Assembly: GCF_901709675.1 (NCBI RefSeq)
Contig: NC_051095.1
Span: 16,475,956-16,539,955 of the forward strand
DNA from: Syngnathus acus
Taxonomy: Eukaryota > Chordata > Actinopteri > Syngnathiformes > Syngnathidae
Length of the DNA stretch: 64,000 bases
Direction: 5' to 3'
Part shown: piece by piece, positions 1-13,100 of the stretch
Numbering within the stretch: the first letter of the stretch is position 1
How the letters are laid out: the number at the start of each line of letters is the position of its first letter
Program-made: the position numbers and the translations under genes
Notes under the pieces: generated by a model
What the model was told of the DNA's origin: nothing
Database searches by the model: none
The model's input: the letters and a program-made list of their open reading frames with translations, nothing else

Positions 1-1337
1 GGCACTGTCGCGCGGAGCTGCGCGCCCCAGAGCAAGCCACAGAAATTAAACTCCTCCGAACGGGAACGCGCACATGAGCGAGCGCTCATGATCGGGTGCG
101 AGCGCGTTCTCCCCGGTCCCTTCCCAGTTCACGCGCACACAGGTGCCAGTTTGCAAGAACATCAAGAACACTGACACTTCCTCATTCAAATGTCCGCAGT
201 TCAAGGACTAGGAGACTCTAAAATCAGAGACGCTTTTAGTGACGCTGCACAGGGAAAGGCAAAATACTGGTGAGCGCTGTCTATCACTAACTCCACAAAC
301 ACTACTGCGCGTCCGCGCCGCCCACTCAGTGATTGCAAACAAAGACAAAACTATGGATTAATAATTTGTGATTACGAAGTATTTTGTTGTGGATGAAGTT
401 TAAAACAAAGACAAAGCGGAGAATTATTTCATTTGGATTAAAATTCTGACATGATACAATTGGTATTTAAAATATTAATTTGTGTTATAGTTCATGATTT
501 AATGAGCTAAAAATGCTTAGAATACGTGATAAAACAAGTAAAAATTATCTTTAATTTAATGCATGGAGTGCAAAGTGGTGCAAAAACATGATTTATTATT
601 GTTTTGTGATTTCATGCGTTGAAGGTTTTGTACTTGCAAAAAAAAATAAAATCATTCAACTTTCATAAAATCGTTCATTTGTATTTCATTTATTATTTTA
701 ATCTTTAACTGTCCAGGTAATGCAATTGACAATAGATTTGCAATATTAACCTATCTGCAGACAGCACAGCAAAGGATCGAGGTTCGAGGAATATCATATA
801 GGTCAACCCCTATACATTTTCATCTTGCCAAATCTGGCCCCCTTTAGAAAAGGTTTGGACACCCCTGCCCTAAGCCAATGAAATATAGGCTACTCACTGT
901 CATTGGTGTTTTTAAGGTGGTGGTTTGTGTCGCTAAAATCGTCGTTGTGCTGTTTTATTTTTTTTATTTTTTAAAATGATCACCCAGTCTGCTGCATAGT
1001 CCAGAGTGACCAAATTGTATTTGTGCTTGTTTTCTGCTACAAATATTATAATTTCTGATCCCATAATTTATGAGTTACAGTACAATAGATTATGAAAATG
1101 TCGGAACCGGGAAAACCCCCCAACTTGCTGTGATTGTAGGAACAAGGAGCCATGCTCTAATTCGTTTTAGTCCCATCTATGATGGTTTGTGATGTCACGT
1201 TGTTTTTGGGTTATTAAAAACTTTTGCCATGTGTGACATGGAAAAAAAATACCCCTGTTGTTGCAAAAAATGGTGCAGATTTGTACTGCAAATATCATTT
1301 TCGATCCCATGGTTTGGGGTAGTAAAGGTTTATATCC
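1..1337. other. Upstream intergenic DNA, no gene recognised
   Basis: The first 340 bases are CpG-rich. They contain short GC elements such as GAGCGCTGTCTATCAC near 275 that faintly resemble a promoter element, but no cadherin coding sequence follows before 2007. The remainder is AT-rich. Around 852-867 lies GGTTTGGACACCCCTG, which looks like the terminal inverted repeat of a hAT-type MITE whose other end I cannot find. Short minus-strand open frames near 1.2-1.5 kb have no recognisable domain and overlap a SINE-like repeat, so I do not call them genes. Confidence 0.6.
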
Positions 1338-1460
1338 GGGAGTCCCTGATGGTGTAGGGGTACACTTGCTTGTCTTGTGTGCCGACATCGTGAGTTCAAT
1401 ACCCACATGTGACGGTGTGAATGTTTGCGTGTGAGTGACGGTGTGGACGTGTGTATGCAT
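1338..1460 (+). repeat. tRNA-derived SINE-like repeat
   Basis: The sequence reads like a degenerate tRNA-derived SINE head. An A-box-like TGGTGTAGGGG is followed about 45 bases later by a B-box match GTTCAATAC, then CCCACATGTGACGGTGTGAATG, a tail typical of abundant fish SINEs. The family name and exact ends are not certain. Confidence 0.55.
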
Positions 1461-1775
1461 GACGAAAAAATCCGCGGCGACGACGTCATGACGCACAGGC
1501 CGGCCGTGCTCCAATGAGCTAAAAGGCCCTCATTCATCGTGCTGCTTATGCATGAAACATTCTATGTTATCTCGAAACGATGTTGGTCATTTAATCGTAG
1601 CTACATATTAACGCAGTTTTTCATAGTGTTGTTTTAAAATTTGCCCCTGTGTTTTACCATATCGATTGAAAAAAATAAATCCGCCATCGAGGGTTATAAT
1701 TACGATTTTATTCGTGGAGGCTAATGCAGTTATAGTGTCACCCTTGCCATTTAATCACATGCTCTATATAAATGG

Positions 1776-1795
1776 ACGCGCAGTGTCGCTGTCTA
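1776..1795 (+). promoter_or_regulatory. CSE-like promoter element of V1
   Basis: ACGCGCAGTGTCGCTGTC contains the CGCT core seen in Pcdh conserved sequence elements and lies about 215 bp upstream of the V1 start. A TATATAAA stretch sits just 5' at 1765-1772. Assigned by position and by resemblance to the elements preceding the other exons. Confidence 0.55.
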
Positions 1796-2006
1796 ACAAT
1801 TTATTGGTATTGTTGCAATATTCGTTGTAGATCTCCGCCCGTTGCTCCAGTGCTTTGTGCTTCTGTGGCTGCAGAATCACGGTGTTGGTTTCTAGTCGAG
1901 CATTTGTCTCATTCCAGCGCTCCAGAAAACTCATAATTGTCAATTTGAACGGGACATAAACCAGGATATTCGTTTTCCCTTTTGGATTACATTTTCATCT
2001 GAAAGG

Positions 2007-4391
2007 ATGGATCTCGAAGTCTTTTTGAGGAGGCTTGGCCTGTCTACGCGCTTTGTCGTCTTTCTCCTTGTGCTTCATCCTATATCTGCCGAGGTCAGTT
2101 ATTCCATACCGGAGGAAATGAAACCGGAAACTGTGATTGGAAATATAGCCAAAGACCTCGGTCTGGGTGTAAATACACTGTCAGCGCGCAAGGCTCGCTT
2201 TAGTGAAGGGAATCACGACCGCTTTTGTGCCCTCAATTTGAGAACTGGTGATGTGAATGTTGCCGAGCGGCTTGATAGAGAGAGCCTCTGTGGCCCTAAA
2301 CCAACGTGTGTTGTAACCCAGGAGCTTGTGCTCGAGAATCCATTGCAATTACATCGAATACATATACATGTTCAAGACATAAATGATAACGCCCCGCAGT
2401 TTAAAAGGGACGTAATCGTGATGGAAATCAGCGAATCAGCAGAAAAGGGGACTCCATTCTTAATTGAAGAAGCTCATGATGCCGACATTGGTAAAAATTC
2501 AGTTCAGAAATACATTTTGGAAAAGAACGAATACTTTACTCTTGTGGAAGATGGCAATGGAGTGCAACTTGTTTTAGGGAATAAACTTGATAGAGAAAAG
2601 CAACAACAAATAAGCTTGCTTCTTAAGGCAGTGGATGGTGGCTCTCCACAGAGATCAGGGACTGCAATATTCCAAATCACTGTACTTGATGCTAATGATA
2701 ATGTCCCTGTGTTTACTCAAAATGTTTATAAAGTCAGTCTGGCTGAAAACTCCCCTTTAAATACTGTGGTAGTTAAAGTAAGTGCGACTGATGCAGACGA
2801 TGGGATCAATGGCAATGTTACTTATGATTTTGGACTTATTTCCCAGGCCGATTTGCAGTCTTTCTCAATTAACAGTAAAACAGGGGAAATTGTTGTAACT
2901 GGCATGACAGACTTTGAAAAGAAAAATATAATTGAACTGAGGGTTGTAGCGAAGGATGGACTGGGATTGAACTCGTACGCTAAGGTCCTTATAGATCTTA
3001 CTGATGTAAATGATCACGCCCCTGTAATATATTTAAATTCACTATCAAATCCAATACCAGAGAACGTGTCACCTGGTACAGAGGTGGGCATCATTAATGT
3101 GCAGGACAGAGACTCTGAAAATAATGGACAGGTTCGCTGCTCCATTCAACAACACGTCCCCTTCAAGTTAATTCCTTCCATCAAAAACTATTATTCTCTG
3201 GTGACGACTGGGCCACTCGACCGTGAACTTGTGTCTGATTACAACATTACAATCAGCGCCACTGATGAGGGCTCTCCTCCTCTGTCCTCCTCGAAAAGCA
3301 TCCACTTGTCTGTGGGAGACATCAACGACAACCCGCCCGTGTTTGAGGAACAGTCCTACAGCGCATACGTCAGTGAAAATAACAAAGCTGGCTCCACTTT
3401 ATGCTCGGTCAGTGCTCGAGACCCCGACTGGAGACAGAACGGCACCGTCATTTATTCTCTCTTACCTGCTGAGGTGAACGGCGCCCCGGTGTCCTCCTAC
3501 GTGTCTGTCAATGGAGACACGGGGGCGGTCCACGCCGTCAGGTCCTTTGATTACGAACACCTGAGGAGTTTCCAAGTCCGCGTGATGGCCAGGGATAACG
3601 GCTCTCCTCCGCTGAGCAGCAACGTGAGCGTCAGCGTGTTCATCTGGGACGTGAATGACAACTCTCCTCAGATCCTGTACCCCGCCCCGGAGGGCAACTC
3701 CTTCATGACCGAGCTGGTCCCCAATGCTGCACATGGAGGCTCTGTGGTGTCCAAAGTGATCGCGGTGGACGCCGACTCGGGGCAGAACGCTTGGCTGTCC
3801 TATCACATTCTCAAGTCCACAGATGCGGGACTTTTCACCATCGGTCTCGACAGCGGTGAGATCAGGACCCAGCGGGACATTTTGGAGTCTGACAGCATGA
3901 AGCAGAATCTGATTGTGGCCGTCAAAGATAACGGACAGCCCCCTCTCTCGGCCACCTGCTCCATGTATTTGCTCATCTCAGATAACCTGGCCGAGGTGCC
4001 AGAGCTGAAGGACATTTCTTACGACGAGAAAAACTCCAAGCTGACCTCTTATCTGATCATTGCGCTGGTGTCCGTGTCCACCTTCTTCCTGACCTTCATC
4101 ATGGTGGTCCTGGCTGTGAGGTTTTGTCGCGGGAGAAAGCCCAGACTGTTGTTTGATGGAGCAGTTGCCATTCCCAGCGCGTATCTGCCTCCTAATTATG
4201 CAGATGTGGATGGCATGGGAACTTTACGCAGCACCTACAACTATGACGCCTACTTGACAACAGGCTCCAGAACCAGTGACTTTAAGTTTGTGTCTTCCTA
4301 CAATGACAACACGCTACCTGCTGACCAGACTCTGAAGAAAAGCCCGAGTGACTTTGCTGAGGTTTTCGATCAGCTGCGCGATTCGCCAGAG
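2007..4391 (+). CDS. Clustered protocadherin variable exon V1 (group A)
   Basis: Encodes a 795-residue extracellular, membrane and partial cytoplasmic region of a clustered protocadherin, a neuronal homophilic adhesion receptor. The ATG is chosen because a clean signal peptide follows (about 1-28), then the mature start [10 protein letters not shown]. DxNDNxP-type motifs close EC1 (~124), EC2 (~228), EC3 (~333, as DVNDHAP), EC4 (~438) and EC5 (~548). EC6 runs to ~676, with a membrane span at ~681-704 and a basic stop-transfer [10 protein letters not shown]1 has the CX5C loop (CGPKPTC). The tail contains [19 protein letters not shown] and ends DSPE at the donor GAG|GTAGGG; the frame runs 20 codons into the intron. 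CGRKP replaces the usual CRRRKP. Its EC1-EC3 are the most divergent in group A. It could be named beta-, gamma-A- or alpha-like. Confidence 0.95.
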
Positions 4392-5165
4392 GTAGGGTAC
4401 ACCTGTACAATCAACAGTTTAACGTCCATCACCCAATATATTGTGGTAAATTAGCTTGTTCCTTTCGAAAAGTACGCATAACTTATGTGTACAATATGTA
4501 TACAAATTCCAAAATGAAACTGATGGTCACTTTTCAGTGCATATTGATGCTTTGGGTTTATTTCTGAGTGTGTGATGTCTTTAATAACAAATGGGCCTGT
4601 GTATTTCCAATAGAAAATTCCTTGTTATCACCATGAATGCATGTCAATTTAACATGGTAGTGTTTTCTTATTCATACAGCTCTAAAATAGTTGCACAGGT
4701 CTATCGTAAATGTTAAAATATAACATGGAGTGACGACCCTTGTGTCACATTTTAAATATCATTTTTACTGGTTGAATTGGACAATAGAAGGAATGTGCTT
4801 ATGCATTTTGGTGGCGATTGGTTGTGGTTTTCGGACTACTAGTAGCAACGGTTAAGTTGTTACAGCGCCGAGTCGGACAGGCAAACAGTCATGACTGCTT
4901 ATGGCTTGTCGAGGCAGAATTAGCTTTCGACGGGGAAACAGACAAGATTAGCAGAACTATTTAACAGGCCCTCATTTTCACCTGTTACTTCTGGGTTAAT
5001 TTTGATCTCAAGAGCCAAATTTCTCAGAATAATAAATAAAGAGAAGATATTTTAAAAATGGAAAGGAATATGCTGATGTGATATTTTCATATTTTGTCAC
5101 TGGGTTACATCTGCATTTGTGGATAGAAAAATCTGTAGACCAAACGGCCAGGTCTCCCCATCACA
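4392..5165. other. Intergenic/intronic spacer V1-V2
   Basis: AT-rich DNA starting with the V1 splice donor GTAGGG. I see no coding sequence, RNA gene or recognisable transposon. Confidence 0.6.
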
Positions 5166-5186
5166 GGCGCTGTCCTTGGTGCTGAT
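5166..5186 (-). promoter_or_regulatory. REST/NRSF silencer site (NRSE) upstream of V2
   Basis: On the + strand the site reads GGCGCTGTCCTTGGTGCTGA plus T. This matches 19 of 21 positions of the reverse complement of the classical NRSE (TTCAGCACCACGGACAGCGCC read on the minus strand). It lies about 290 bp upstream of the V2 start and 110 bp upstream of the CSE-like element. REST represses neuronal genes in non-neuronal cells and is known to bind mammalian clustered Pcdh DNA. Occupancy here is inferred. Confidence 0.8.
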
Positions 5187-5295
5187 TTATGTCGCTCCCC
5201 TTAATTTGCTACCAATTACGGGGTTGATAGACAGTATTGAAAACGGCAATACGTATTTAATTCTCTTCTCAGATTAGCGCGCAATATTCAAAGTA

Positions 5296-5320
5296 GACTC
5301 AAGATGTCGCTCTATACTCG
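5296..5320 (+). promoter_or_regulatory. CSE-like promoter element of V2
   Basis: GACTCAAGATGTCGCTCTAT carries the CGCT core and the GACTCAAG..G lead seen before V9. It is located about 156 bp upstream of the V2 ATG. Confidence 0.6.
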
Positions 5321-5475
5321 TATATACTATGTTGTGGATTTGTTTTTTTCCCTCCTCCACATGAAGCAGGCGTGATTCAACCAGACCAGCTATTGTTTAG
5401 CGATCTGCACTTCTTTTCAGACGTGTGCATTTCCCCCCCGTCTGAACTACTAATTTCTATAGTTACTTAGTGAAA

Positions 5476-7866
5476 ATGGATCACCGAGCTCACCTGCTGC
5501 TTATCTTTTTTCACGGCTTTGTTTTTTGTGCCGACATCGCCATTGCAGAGCTCAGCTATTCTGTTCCGGAGGAGATGAGACCCGGATCCATTGTTGGGAA
5601 TATTGCCAAAGACCTCGGACTAGAAAGACGGGCATTGATCTCTCGTAAGGCCCGTATTGACACTGTTGACGGGGATGTGCGTTACTGCGACTTTGACGTC
5701 AAAACGGGAAATTTTGTGATTCGGGAGAGGATCGACAGAGAGGAGCTGTGCGGAGAGAGCTTGACTTGTATGCTTAAATATGAATTGGTGTTAGAAAGCC
5801 CGTTGGAGCTGCATCGTATTACGGTACTCATTCTGGATGTAAATGACAATTCCCCCGTCTTTCCAAAGGATGAAATAAAGCTGGAAATAAGGGAATCCGC
5901 TGTCAAGGGAACTCGATATCGCGTGAATGAAGCAGATGACGCCGACGTTGGGCAAAATTCTGTTAAACAATATTTCTTACAAAACAATGCACATTTCGTT
6001 TTATCGGTGCGAGAGAATTCAGATGGATCAAAGAATCTTGAATTGGTGTTAGACAAAGAGCTTGACCGTGAAACAGAACATGATTTAAGCCTGGTGCTCA
6101 CTGCCAGTGATGGGGGCAAGCCGGAAAGATCAGGAACGGCACAAGTGCATATCACGGTGCTTGATGCAAATGATAACGCCCCAGTATTTGGTCATGATGT
6201 GTACAAGGCCAGCCTGCCAGAAAATGCAGAGCTGGAAACTATTGCTGTCACAGTGAGTGCAACTGACGCAGACAATGGTGTCAATGGTGAAATTACTTAT
6301 GATTTTAGTCGCATTGCTGAAAAGGCTAGAAAAGTATTCTCGATCGATAGTAAAACTGGAGAGATTAAAGTCATTGGCTCTCTTGATTTTGAAAGTAATT
6401 CAAAGTATGAAATGCGGGTGGATGCTAAAGACGGTTATGGACTTTCATCACACTGTAAAGTAGTAATTGACGTCACTGATGTAAATGATAACACTCCCGT
6501 GATACAAGTAAAATCACTGTCTAATCCAGTGGCAGAGAACGTGTTACCTGGTACAGAGGTGGGCATTATTAACGTACAGGACAGAGACTCTGAGGAGAAT
6601 GGACAGGTGCGTTGCTCCATTCAACAAAATGTCCCCTTCAAGTTAGTTCCTTCTATTAAAAACTACTATTCTCTTTTGACCACTGGGCCTCTTGACCGTG
6701 AACTAGTGTCAGACTACAACATTACAATCAGCGCCACTGATGAGGGCTCTCCTCCTCTGTCCTCCTCCAAAAGCATCCACTTGTCCGTGGGAGACATCAA
6801 CGACAACCCGCCCGTGTTTGAGGAACAGTCCTACAGCGCATATGTGAGTGAAAATAACAAAGCTGGCTCCACTTTATGCCCTGTCAGTGCTCGAGACCCC
6901 GACTGGAGACAGAACGGCACCGTCATTTATTCCCTCTTACCTGCTGAGGTGAACGGCGCCCCGGTGTCCTCCTACGTGTCTGTCAATGGAGACACGGGGG
7001 CGGTCCACGCCATCAGGTCCTTTGATTACGAACACCTGCGGAGTTTCCAAGTCCACGTGATGGCCAGGGACAACGGTTCTCCTCCGCTGAGCAGCAACGT
7101 GAGTGTCAATGTGTTCATCTGGGACGTGAATGACAACTCTCCTCAGATCCTGTACCCCGCCCCGGAGGGCAACTCCTTCATGACCGAGCTGGTCCCCAAA
7201 GCTGCACACGGAGGTTCTGTGGTGTCCAAAGTGATCGCGGTGGACGGCGACTCGGGACAGAATGCCTGGTTGTCCTATCACATCCTCAAGTCCACAGATG
7301 TGGGACTTTTCACCATCGGTCTCCACAGCGGAGAGATCAGGACCCAGCGGGACATTTTGGAGTCTGACAGCATGAAGCAGAACCTGATTGTGGCCGTCAA
7401 AGATAACGGACAGCCCCCTCTCTCGGCCACCTGCTCCATGTATTTGCTTATCTCGGATAACCTGGCCGAGGTGCCGGAGCTGAAGGACATTTCTTACGAC
7501 GAGAAGAACTCCAAGCTGACCTCTTATCTGATCATCGCGCTGGTATCCGTGTCCACTTTCTTCCTGACCTTCATCATGGTGGTCCTGGCTGTGAGGTTTT
7601 GCCGCAGGAGAAAGCCCAGACTGTTGTTTGATGGAGCAGTTGCCATCCCCAGCGCGTATCTGCCTCCTAATTACGCAGATGTGGACGGCACGGGAACTTT
7701 ACGCAGCACCTACAACTATGATGCCTACTTGACAACGGGCTCCAGAACCAGCGACTTTAAGTTTGTGTCCTCTTACAATGACAACACGCTCGCTGCTGAC
7801 CAGACTCTAAAGAAAAGTCCAAGTGACTTTGTTGAGGAGCTTCATGATTCGTTTGACCCCCTGGAG
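5476..7866 (+). CDS. Clustered protocadherin variable exon V2 (group A)
   Basis: A 797-residue variable exon. The true ATG is at 5476, because an upstream in-frame GTG is not preceded by a better signal. [18 protein letters not shown] starts a signal peptide, then [10 protein letters not shown] begins EC1. Calcium motifs end EC1 at ~121, EC2 ~230, EC3 ~335, EC4 ~440 and EC5 ~550; EC6 runs to ~675 and the membrane span is ~683-706. The EC1 loop is CGESLTC. EC4-tail is nearly identical to the other group A exons, while EC1-EC3 are its own, with no close sister in the window. EC6 has DGDSGQN where paralogues read DADSGQN. The tail ends FDPLE at donor GAG|GTAGGC. It has the best REST site of the array upstream. 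Confidence 0.95.
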
Positions 7867-9215
7867 GTAGGCAGCTTTTGATATGTAAATACCCATAATA
7901 CTTTCTTCTATGCATTAGGAATATGTCGCTGCCCACCAAGTTTATTGCTATGACAAGTGTTCTGATCATATTTCATGATCAAATTTGAACAATTCATTTT
8001 TTTCTAGCACACGTTTCCAATCCAACTCATCTAAACTATCAATCCTAATTTTTGAAAGAAGTTTGTCATCATTTTTTCGATTGAGATTTTGTTAATTTCC
8101 AGTTGATTTCTTTGAGGAAAACCTAATTTCCCAATTCATGCAATGTGGATTTTAACAGGGCTGACCATTGAAGTTGATTATCTGGCTAATCTTTGACTTT
8201 TCAAGTGTTTTGAATATTTTTATTTCATAGGTGTGGTTGTTAATGTTTGCAGTATTATGTTTGGGTCTGGGTCAATGAATTGTGGACAAACACACTGTTG
8301 AGAGTTTCATTGTTGGGCAGTTATCAAGGCTTTTAAAATACATTAGCTGCTTCGCTTATATTGTATCTTTCTAGTTGGGACACAGAATTTATATCAGCAA
8401 AGTAAAAGTTGTATCGGCTCTCTGTATATTTATGCATTAAAATTTTTTTGGGCCCTATTTTTGAGCCATACAAAGCGCAGCATGATTACACAGCACGGTC
8501 GACCAAATTCACAAACATGCCAAACTAAATTTCGTGCGGAAGTGACTAATGGTGTGGTGGTGCATTGTCTGACTTTGATGCAGGAAATGTCGTTTCAGTT
8601 CCTACTCACTGTGAAATTAAGTGAGAATGGTTGTTTTTATTATCTATCTGTGCCACGTGATTGGTTGGCAACCACTCTCTGTCGTAGTCCGACTTTTATT
8701 GGCTAATAATACTAGAGTCATAATTGAGAAAGTAGACGTTCTAAATAATATATACTTTGCAAGTATAGCATCACAATTATTGACTTGGTTTAACAAAAAG
8801 ACTTGGACTTTAAAGACTTTGTAAATCTAAATATTTTTGCTTGAGAAGCTTCATATATTTACAACAATTTATGCTACGTTGGTAAATACGGCCGGTTGGG
8901 AAAACCGCTGGCTCTCTCGCTGTCCATAGTTCTGAAATGACTCGAACTTTTTTTTCTCCACTGACTCGTCAGCTTTTTCTTCGATTTAGGTTTTGTAATT
9001 TAGAAAACCGGTCATTACAATATTTTAGAAGTAGGTTATACTTTAAGTTGATTTTATTTGTCAAAATAAAACCCCTTTTATACTTGGTTGTTTTTTTTGT
9101 AAAAAAAATAATTATCAAATGTGTTTTTACAATATATGATCAGCTTATCCTCGTTATGTTGAGAATGATTTTGTTTGCAGTCATAAACACCAACTAGGTG
9201 TTATGTCGATAAATG
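7867..9215. other. Intergenic spacer V2-V3
   Basis: AT-rich, non-coding. Short open frames around 8.46-9.2 kb have skewed AT-rich composition and no domain. I find no REST-like site here, unlike the V2 upstream region. Confidence 0.6.
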
Positions 9216-9240
9216 CACTCTAGAGGTCAGTATGTACTCA
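9216..9240 (+). promoter_or_regulatory. CSE-like promoter element of V3
   Basis: CACTCTAGAGGTCAGTATGT is the counterpart of the V8 element (TACTCTAGGTGTCAGTATGC). It lies about 185 bp upstream of the likely V3 start and lacks the strict GGCGCT core. Confidence 0.55.
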
Positions 9241-9423
9241 TGAACAAAAGCAGCTCAGTTTCCCACCCATTCCGTCGACGCGCAAACCAGATTTTAGTTT
9301 TGTGGAGCTGTGCTCTAAATGTTGGACTGTAAAAGCTGTGGATTGACCAAAGGACAATCATATTGACGTTATTGTCCATCTCCGGTCACAATGGAATTAA
9401 TTCTTACAAATATTTTCAGTGGA

Positions 9424-11817
9424 ATGGAGAACAAAAGATATGCGTCGTTTGGCTACGGCCTTGCTTTTCTGCTCTTTTTCTTCCGCACCGTCAGTGGAGA
9501 CGTGAGCTACTCTATCCCAGAGGAAATGAAACGTGGATCTGTAATCGGGAATCTCGCCAAGGATATGGGACTTGATTTGGGCCAGTTGTCTGCTCGCAAA
9601 GCACGCATTGATCCAGAGGATAACAACGCCCAGCACTGTGGCGTCAACCTCAACACGGGTGACTTGATTGTGCAGGAAAGGATCGACAGAGAAGGGCTTT
9701 GCGGTAAAAAGGCATCGTGTAATTTAAAACAAGAGCTCGTACTGGAAAACCCCTTAGAGCTACACCGTATTAGTATTCGTGTTCTAGATATTAATGATAA
9801 TTCACCACAGTTCAATGAAGAGATGCTCAAATTAGAAATTCGGGAATCAGCACATAAGGGGGAGCGTTTCCTACTCGGAGAAGCACATGATGGTGACATG
9901 GGAGAAAATGCTGTTCAAAGCTACACTTTGCAGGAGAATGATAATTTCAAATTAAATGTAAAAACTAAAGCTGGTGGACGTAAATACTGTGAATTGCTTT
10001 TAGACAAAGAATTAGATAGAGAAGATAAAAATGACATGATGCTCTTGCTGACTGCATATGATGGCGGCTCTCCTCAGAGATCAGGTACAGTCTAAATACA
10101 CGTCACTGTGTTGGACGCTAATGATAACGCCCCGGTGTTTAGCCAGACAGTGTATGAAGCCAGTCTGCCTGAAAACTCACCTCTTGATACAATGGTGATC
10201 ACAGTGAGTGCAAGTGATAGAGATGAAGGAATAAATAGTGAAATCACATACGCATTTGACCATGCGTCTGATGACAATAACAAAGTCTTTACTTTGCACC
10301 CCAAAACTGGAGAAGTGAAAGTGGCTGGTGTTGTTGATTATGAGAAAGTCTCATCTTATGAAATGCAAATAAGTGCTAAAGATGGTCTTGGTTTAGTGTC
10401 TTATTCAACATTAATCATTGAACTTAATGATGTAAATGACAATTCCCCTGTAATCAATTTAAAGTCTTTGACTAATCAAATACCAGAGAACGTTTCACCT
10501 GGTACAGAGGTGGGCATCATAAATGTGCAGGACAAAGACTCTGAGCAGAATGGACAGGTGCATTGCTCCATTCAACAAAATGTCCCCTTCAAGTTAGTTC
10601 CATCTATCAAAAACTATTATTCTCTGGTCACTACTGGACTTCTAGACCGTGAACTCGTGTCTGATTACAACATTACAATCAGCGCCACTGACGAGGGCTC
10701 TCCTCCTCTGTCCTCCTTTAAAAGCATCCACTTGTTTGTGGGAGACATCAACGACAACCCGCCCGTATTTGAGGAACAGTCCTACAGTGCATACGTGAGT
10801 GAAAATAACAAAGCTGGCTCCACTTTATGCTCTGTCAGTGCTCAAGACCCTGACTGGAGACAGAATGGCACAGTCATTTATTCTCTCATACCTGCTGAGG
10901 TGAACGGCGCCCCGGTGTCCTCTTACGTGTCTGTCAACGGCGACACGGGGGCGATCCACGCCGTCAGGTCCTTTGATTACGAACACCTGAGGAGTTTCCA
11001 AGTCCACGTGATGGCCAGGGACAATGGTTCTCCTCCGCTGAGCAGCAACGTGAGCGTCAGCGTGTTCATCTGGGACGTGAATGACAACTCTCCTCAGATC
11101 CTGTACCCCACCCCGGAGGGCAACTCCTTCATGACCGAACTGGTCCCCAAAGCTGCACACGGAGGTTCTGTGGTGTCCAAAGTGATCGCGGTGGACGCCG
11201 ACTCGGGGCAGAACGCCTGGCTGTCCTATCACATCCTCAAGTCCACAGAAGCGGGACTTTTCACCATTGGTCTCCACAGCGGAGAAATCAGGACCCAACG
11301 GGATATTTTGGAGTCTGACAATATGAAGCAGAACCTGATTGTGGCCATCAACGATAACGGACAGCCACCTCTGTCGGCCACCTGCTCCATGTATTTGCTT
11401 ATCTCGGATAACCTGGCCGAGGTGCCGGAGCTGAAGGACATTTCTTATGACGAGAAGAACTCCAAGCTGACCTCTTATCTGATCATCGCGCTGGTGTCCG
11501 TGTCCACCTTCTTCCTGACCTTCATCATGGTGGTCATGGCTGTGAGGTTTTGTCGCAGGAGAAAGCCCAGACTGTTGTTTGATGGAGCAGTTGCCATCCC
11601 TAGCGCGTATCTGCCTCCTAATTACGCAGATGTAGACGGCACGGGAACATTACGCAGCACCTACAACTATGACGCCTACTTGACAACGGGCTCCAGAACC
11701 AGTGACTTTAAGTTTGTGTCTTCCTACAATGACAACACGCTGCCTGCTGACCAGACTCTGAAGAAAAGTCCGTCTGACTTTGTTGATGAGCTTCATGATT
11801 CTTTCGACCCCTTGGAG
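9424..11817 (+). pseudogene. Protocadherin variable exon V3 with internal stop (group A)
   Basis: A full-length group A variable exon (798 codons) interrupted by TAA at 10093-10095, codon 224, in the last strands of EC2. The sister exon V8 reads GTGCAA at this point; V3 reads GTCTAA, so two adjacent bases differ. Everything before and after is in one frame: signal peptide, EC1 with CGKKASC loop, EC2, then EC3-EC6, membrane span at ~684-707 and the PLE tail at donor GAG|GTATGC. A second ATG at 9391 exists, but alignment to V8 (MESKGFAVF) supports 9424 (MENKRYASF). The truncated product would be a secreted EC1-EC2 fragment, or its mRNA would be degraded. A segregating allele or a base-call error remains possible because no other damage is visible. 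Confidence 0.85.
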
Positions 11818-13100
11818 GTATGCAGTCTTTAAGATTTTGGAGGAATTTCTTAATATTTATTGGTGGTCATTGTGAGAATCATAAATTCTTCATTATTGCT
11901 TTCTCACGAACGTGATTGTTTTCTATAATTTTCTCGACACATACAATGTTGTCAAACATTTCAATATAGCATTGACTAAATGGTTTTGCGTTTTAAAAAT
12001 AAACTTTTATATTTTCCATCACGAAAAGTAAATGTACAAAAACAAGCAAACTCCACATTGTTTGGTGAAATTTAAATTGGTCAAATTCACTCTCCGCATT
12101 CATTTATTGAAACGTTTTTTTGGATCACTCTTGATTGTGTTCCTCCTCCCAACAGCCAGTAAGTTAGAACACATATTTTTGAAAACATCACCATTAATTA
12201 TTCTTTAACTAATGTCATTTAATGGATTAGCCCATTTGAGCTAACAATACTAAGGGATAGTTGTTTTTTTTTCTTCAAATATAACTTGAAGCTGTGATTT
12301 TATTTCGACTTGCTATTTAAGAGCTTGTGATTCATAAAGTAGTGTGTGTTGCTCCGTGCTGGTCAAAGTATTCCGAGTAAATTTCACACACTATTTCATT
12401 CAGCTTTAATTTGTCAAGTGTCTCCATACAATAAAATCACCCGGATCTAGTTGCATTTTTTAAAATTATATGTATACTCTACTTCAAAATGTGTCTGGAT
12501 CCAGTTGATTTTATTTCGTGCAACCACTTGATGAAATAATATTGTGCGAATTCAGCACACCTTTTTTTCCCCCAGGATTACTGCTATTTTTTCTTCCAAA
12601 AATGGTATCCCATCACTCTTTTATATCCCATGACAATAAATAATTTCGTTGTATGTTAAACAAATGACGCTGTCGTTAGCTTGCGTCACTTCCCATGGGC
12701 GTTCTTTCCGAATCAACCCGGTTGCGTTTGCAATTACTAAATCATTAATTATTATTGTTATTATAATTAAAACAACTTTGATAATTTGCAATTGTTACAG
12801 TGCTGTCAAGAACAATTCATTTACCACAATTGTAGTTTGATGTCATAAAACAAGAAAGAAACACAAACACATTGTGAAGTTTGTATTTTCGCTGGCAAAA
12901 TAAAATTGCAACCATATATTTTTTCTATCGCCAACCTGTATATATATATATGTATATATATATATGTATATTAACCTGCTACAGCAATCCCATACGTTCA
13001 AACAGGGAACTACAAAACTATCATCGTTTACTAACTTTGAAGTCTGATTTTAGGATAGGTGCGAATATCCCAGCATAAACTATATGTGATATGCAAAACG
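11818..13100. other. Intergenic spacer V3-V4
   Basis: AT-rich DNA with no coding content recognised. A short TA/ATATGTATA tract lies at about 12938-12972. Confidence 0.6.

Noticed and set aside
1167-1537. Two minus-strand open frames of 115 and 80 codons
   Set aside because: They overlap a tRNA-derived SINE-like repeat and a simple-sequence-like tract; no domain or splice context.
9391-9423. Earlier ATG of V3 at 9391
   Set aside because: It adds 11 residues not matched in sister V8, whose first ATG aligns with 9424.
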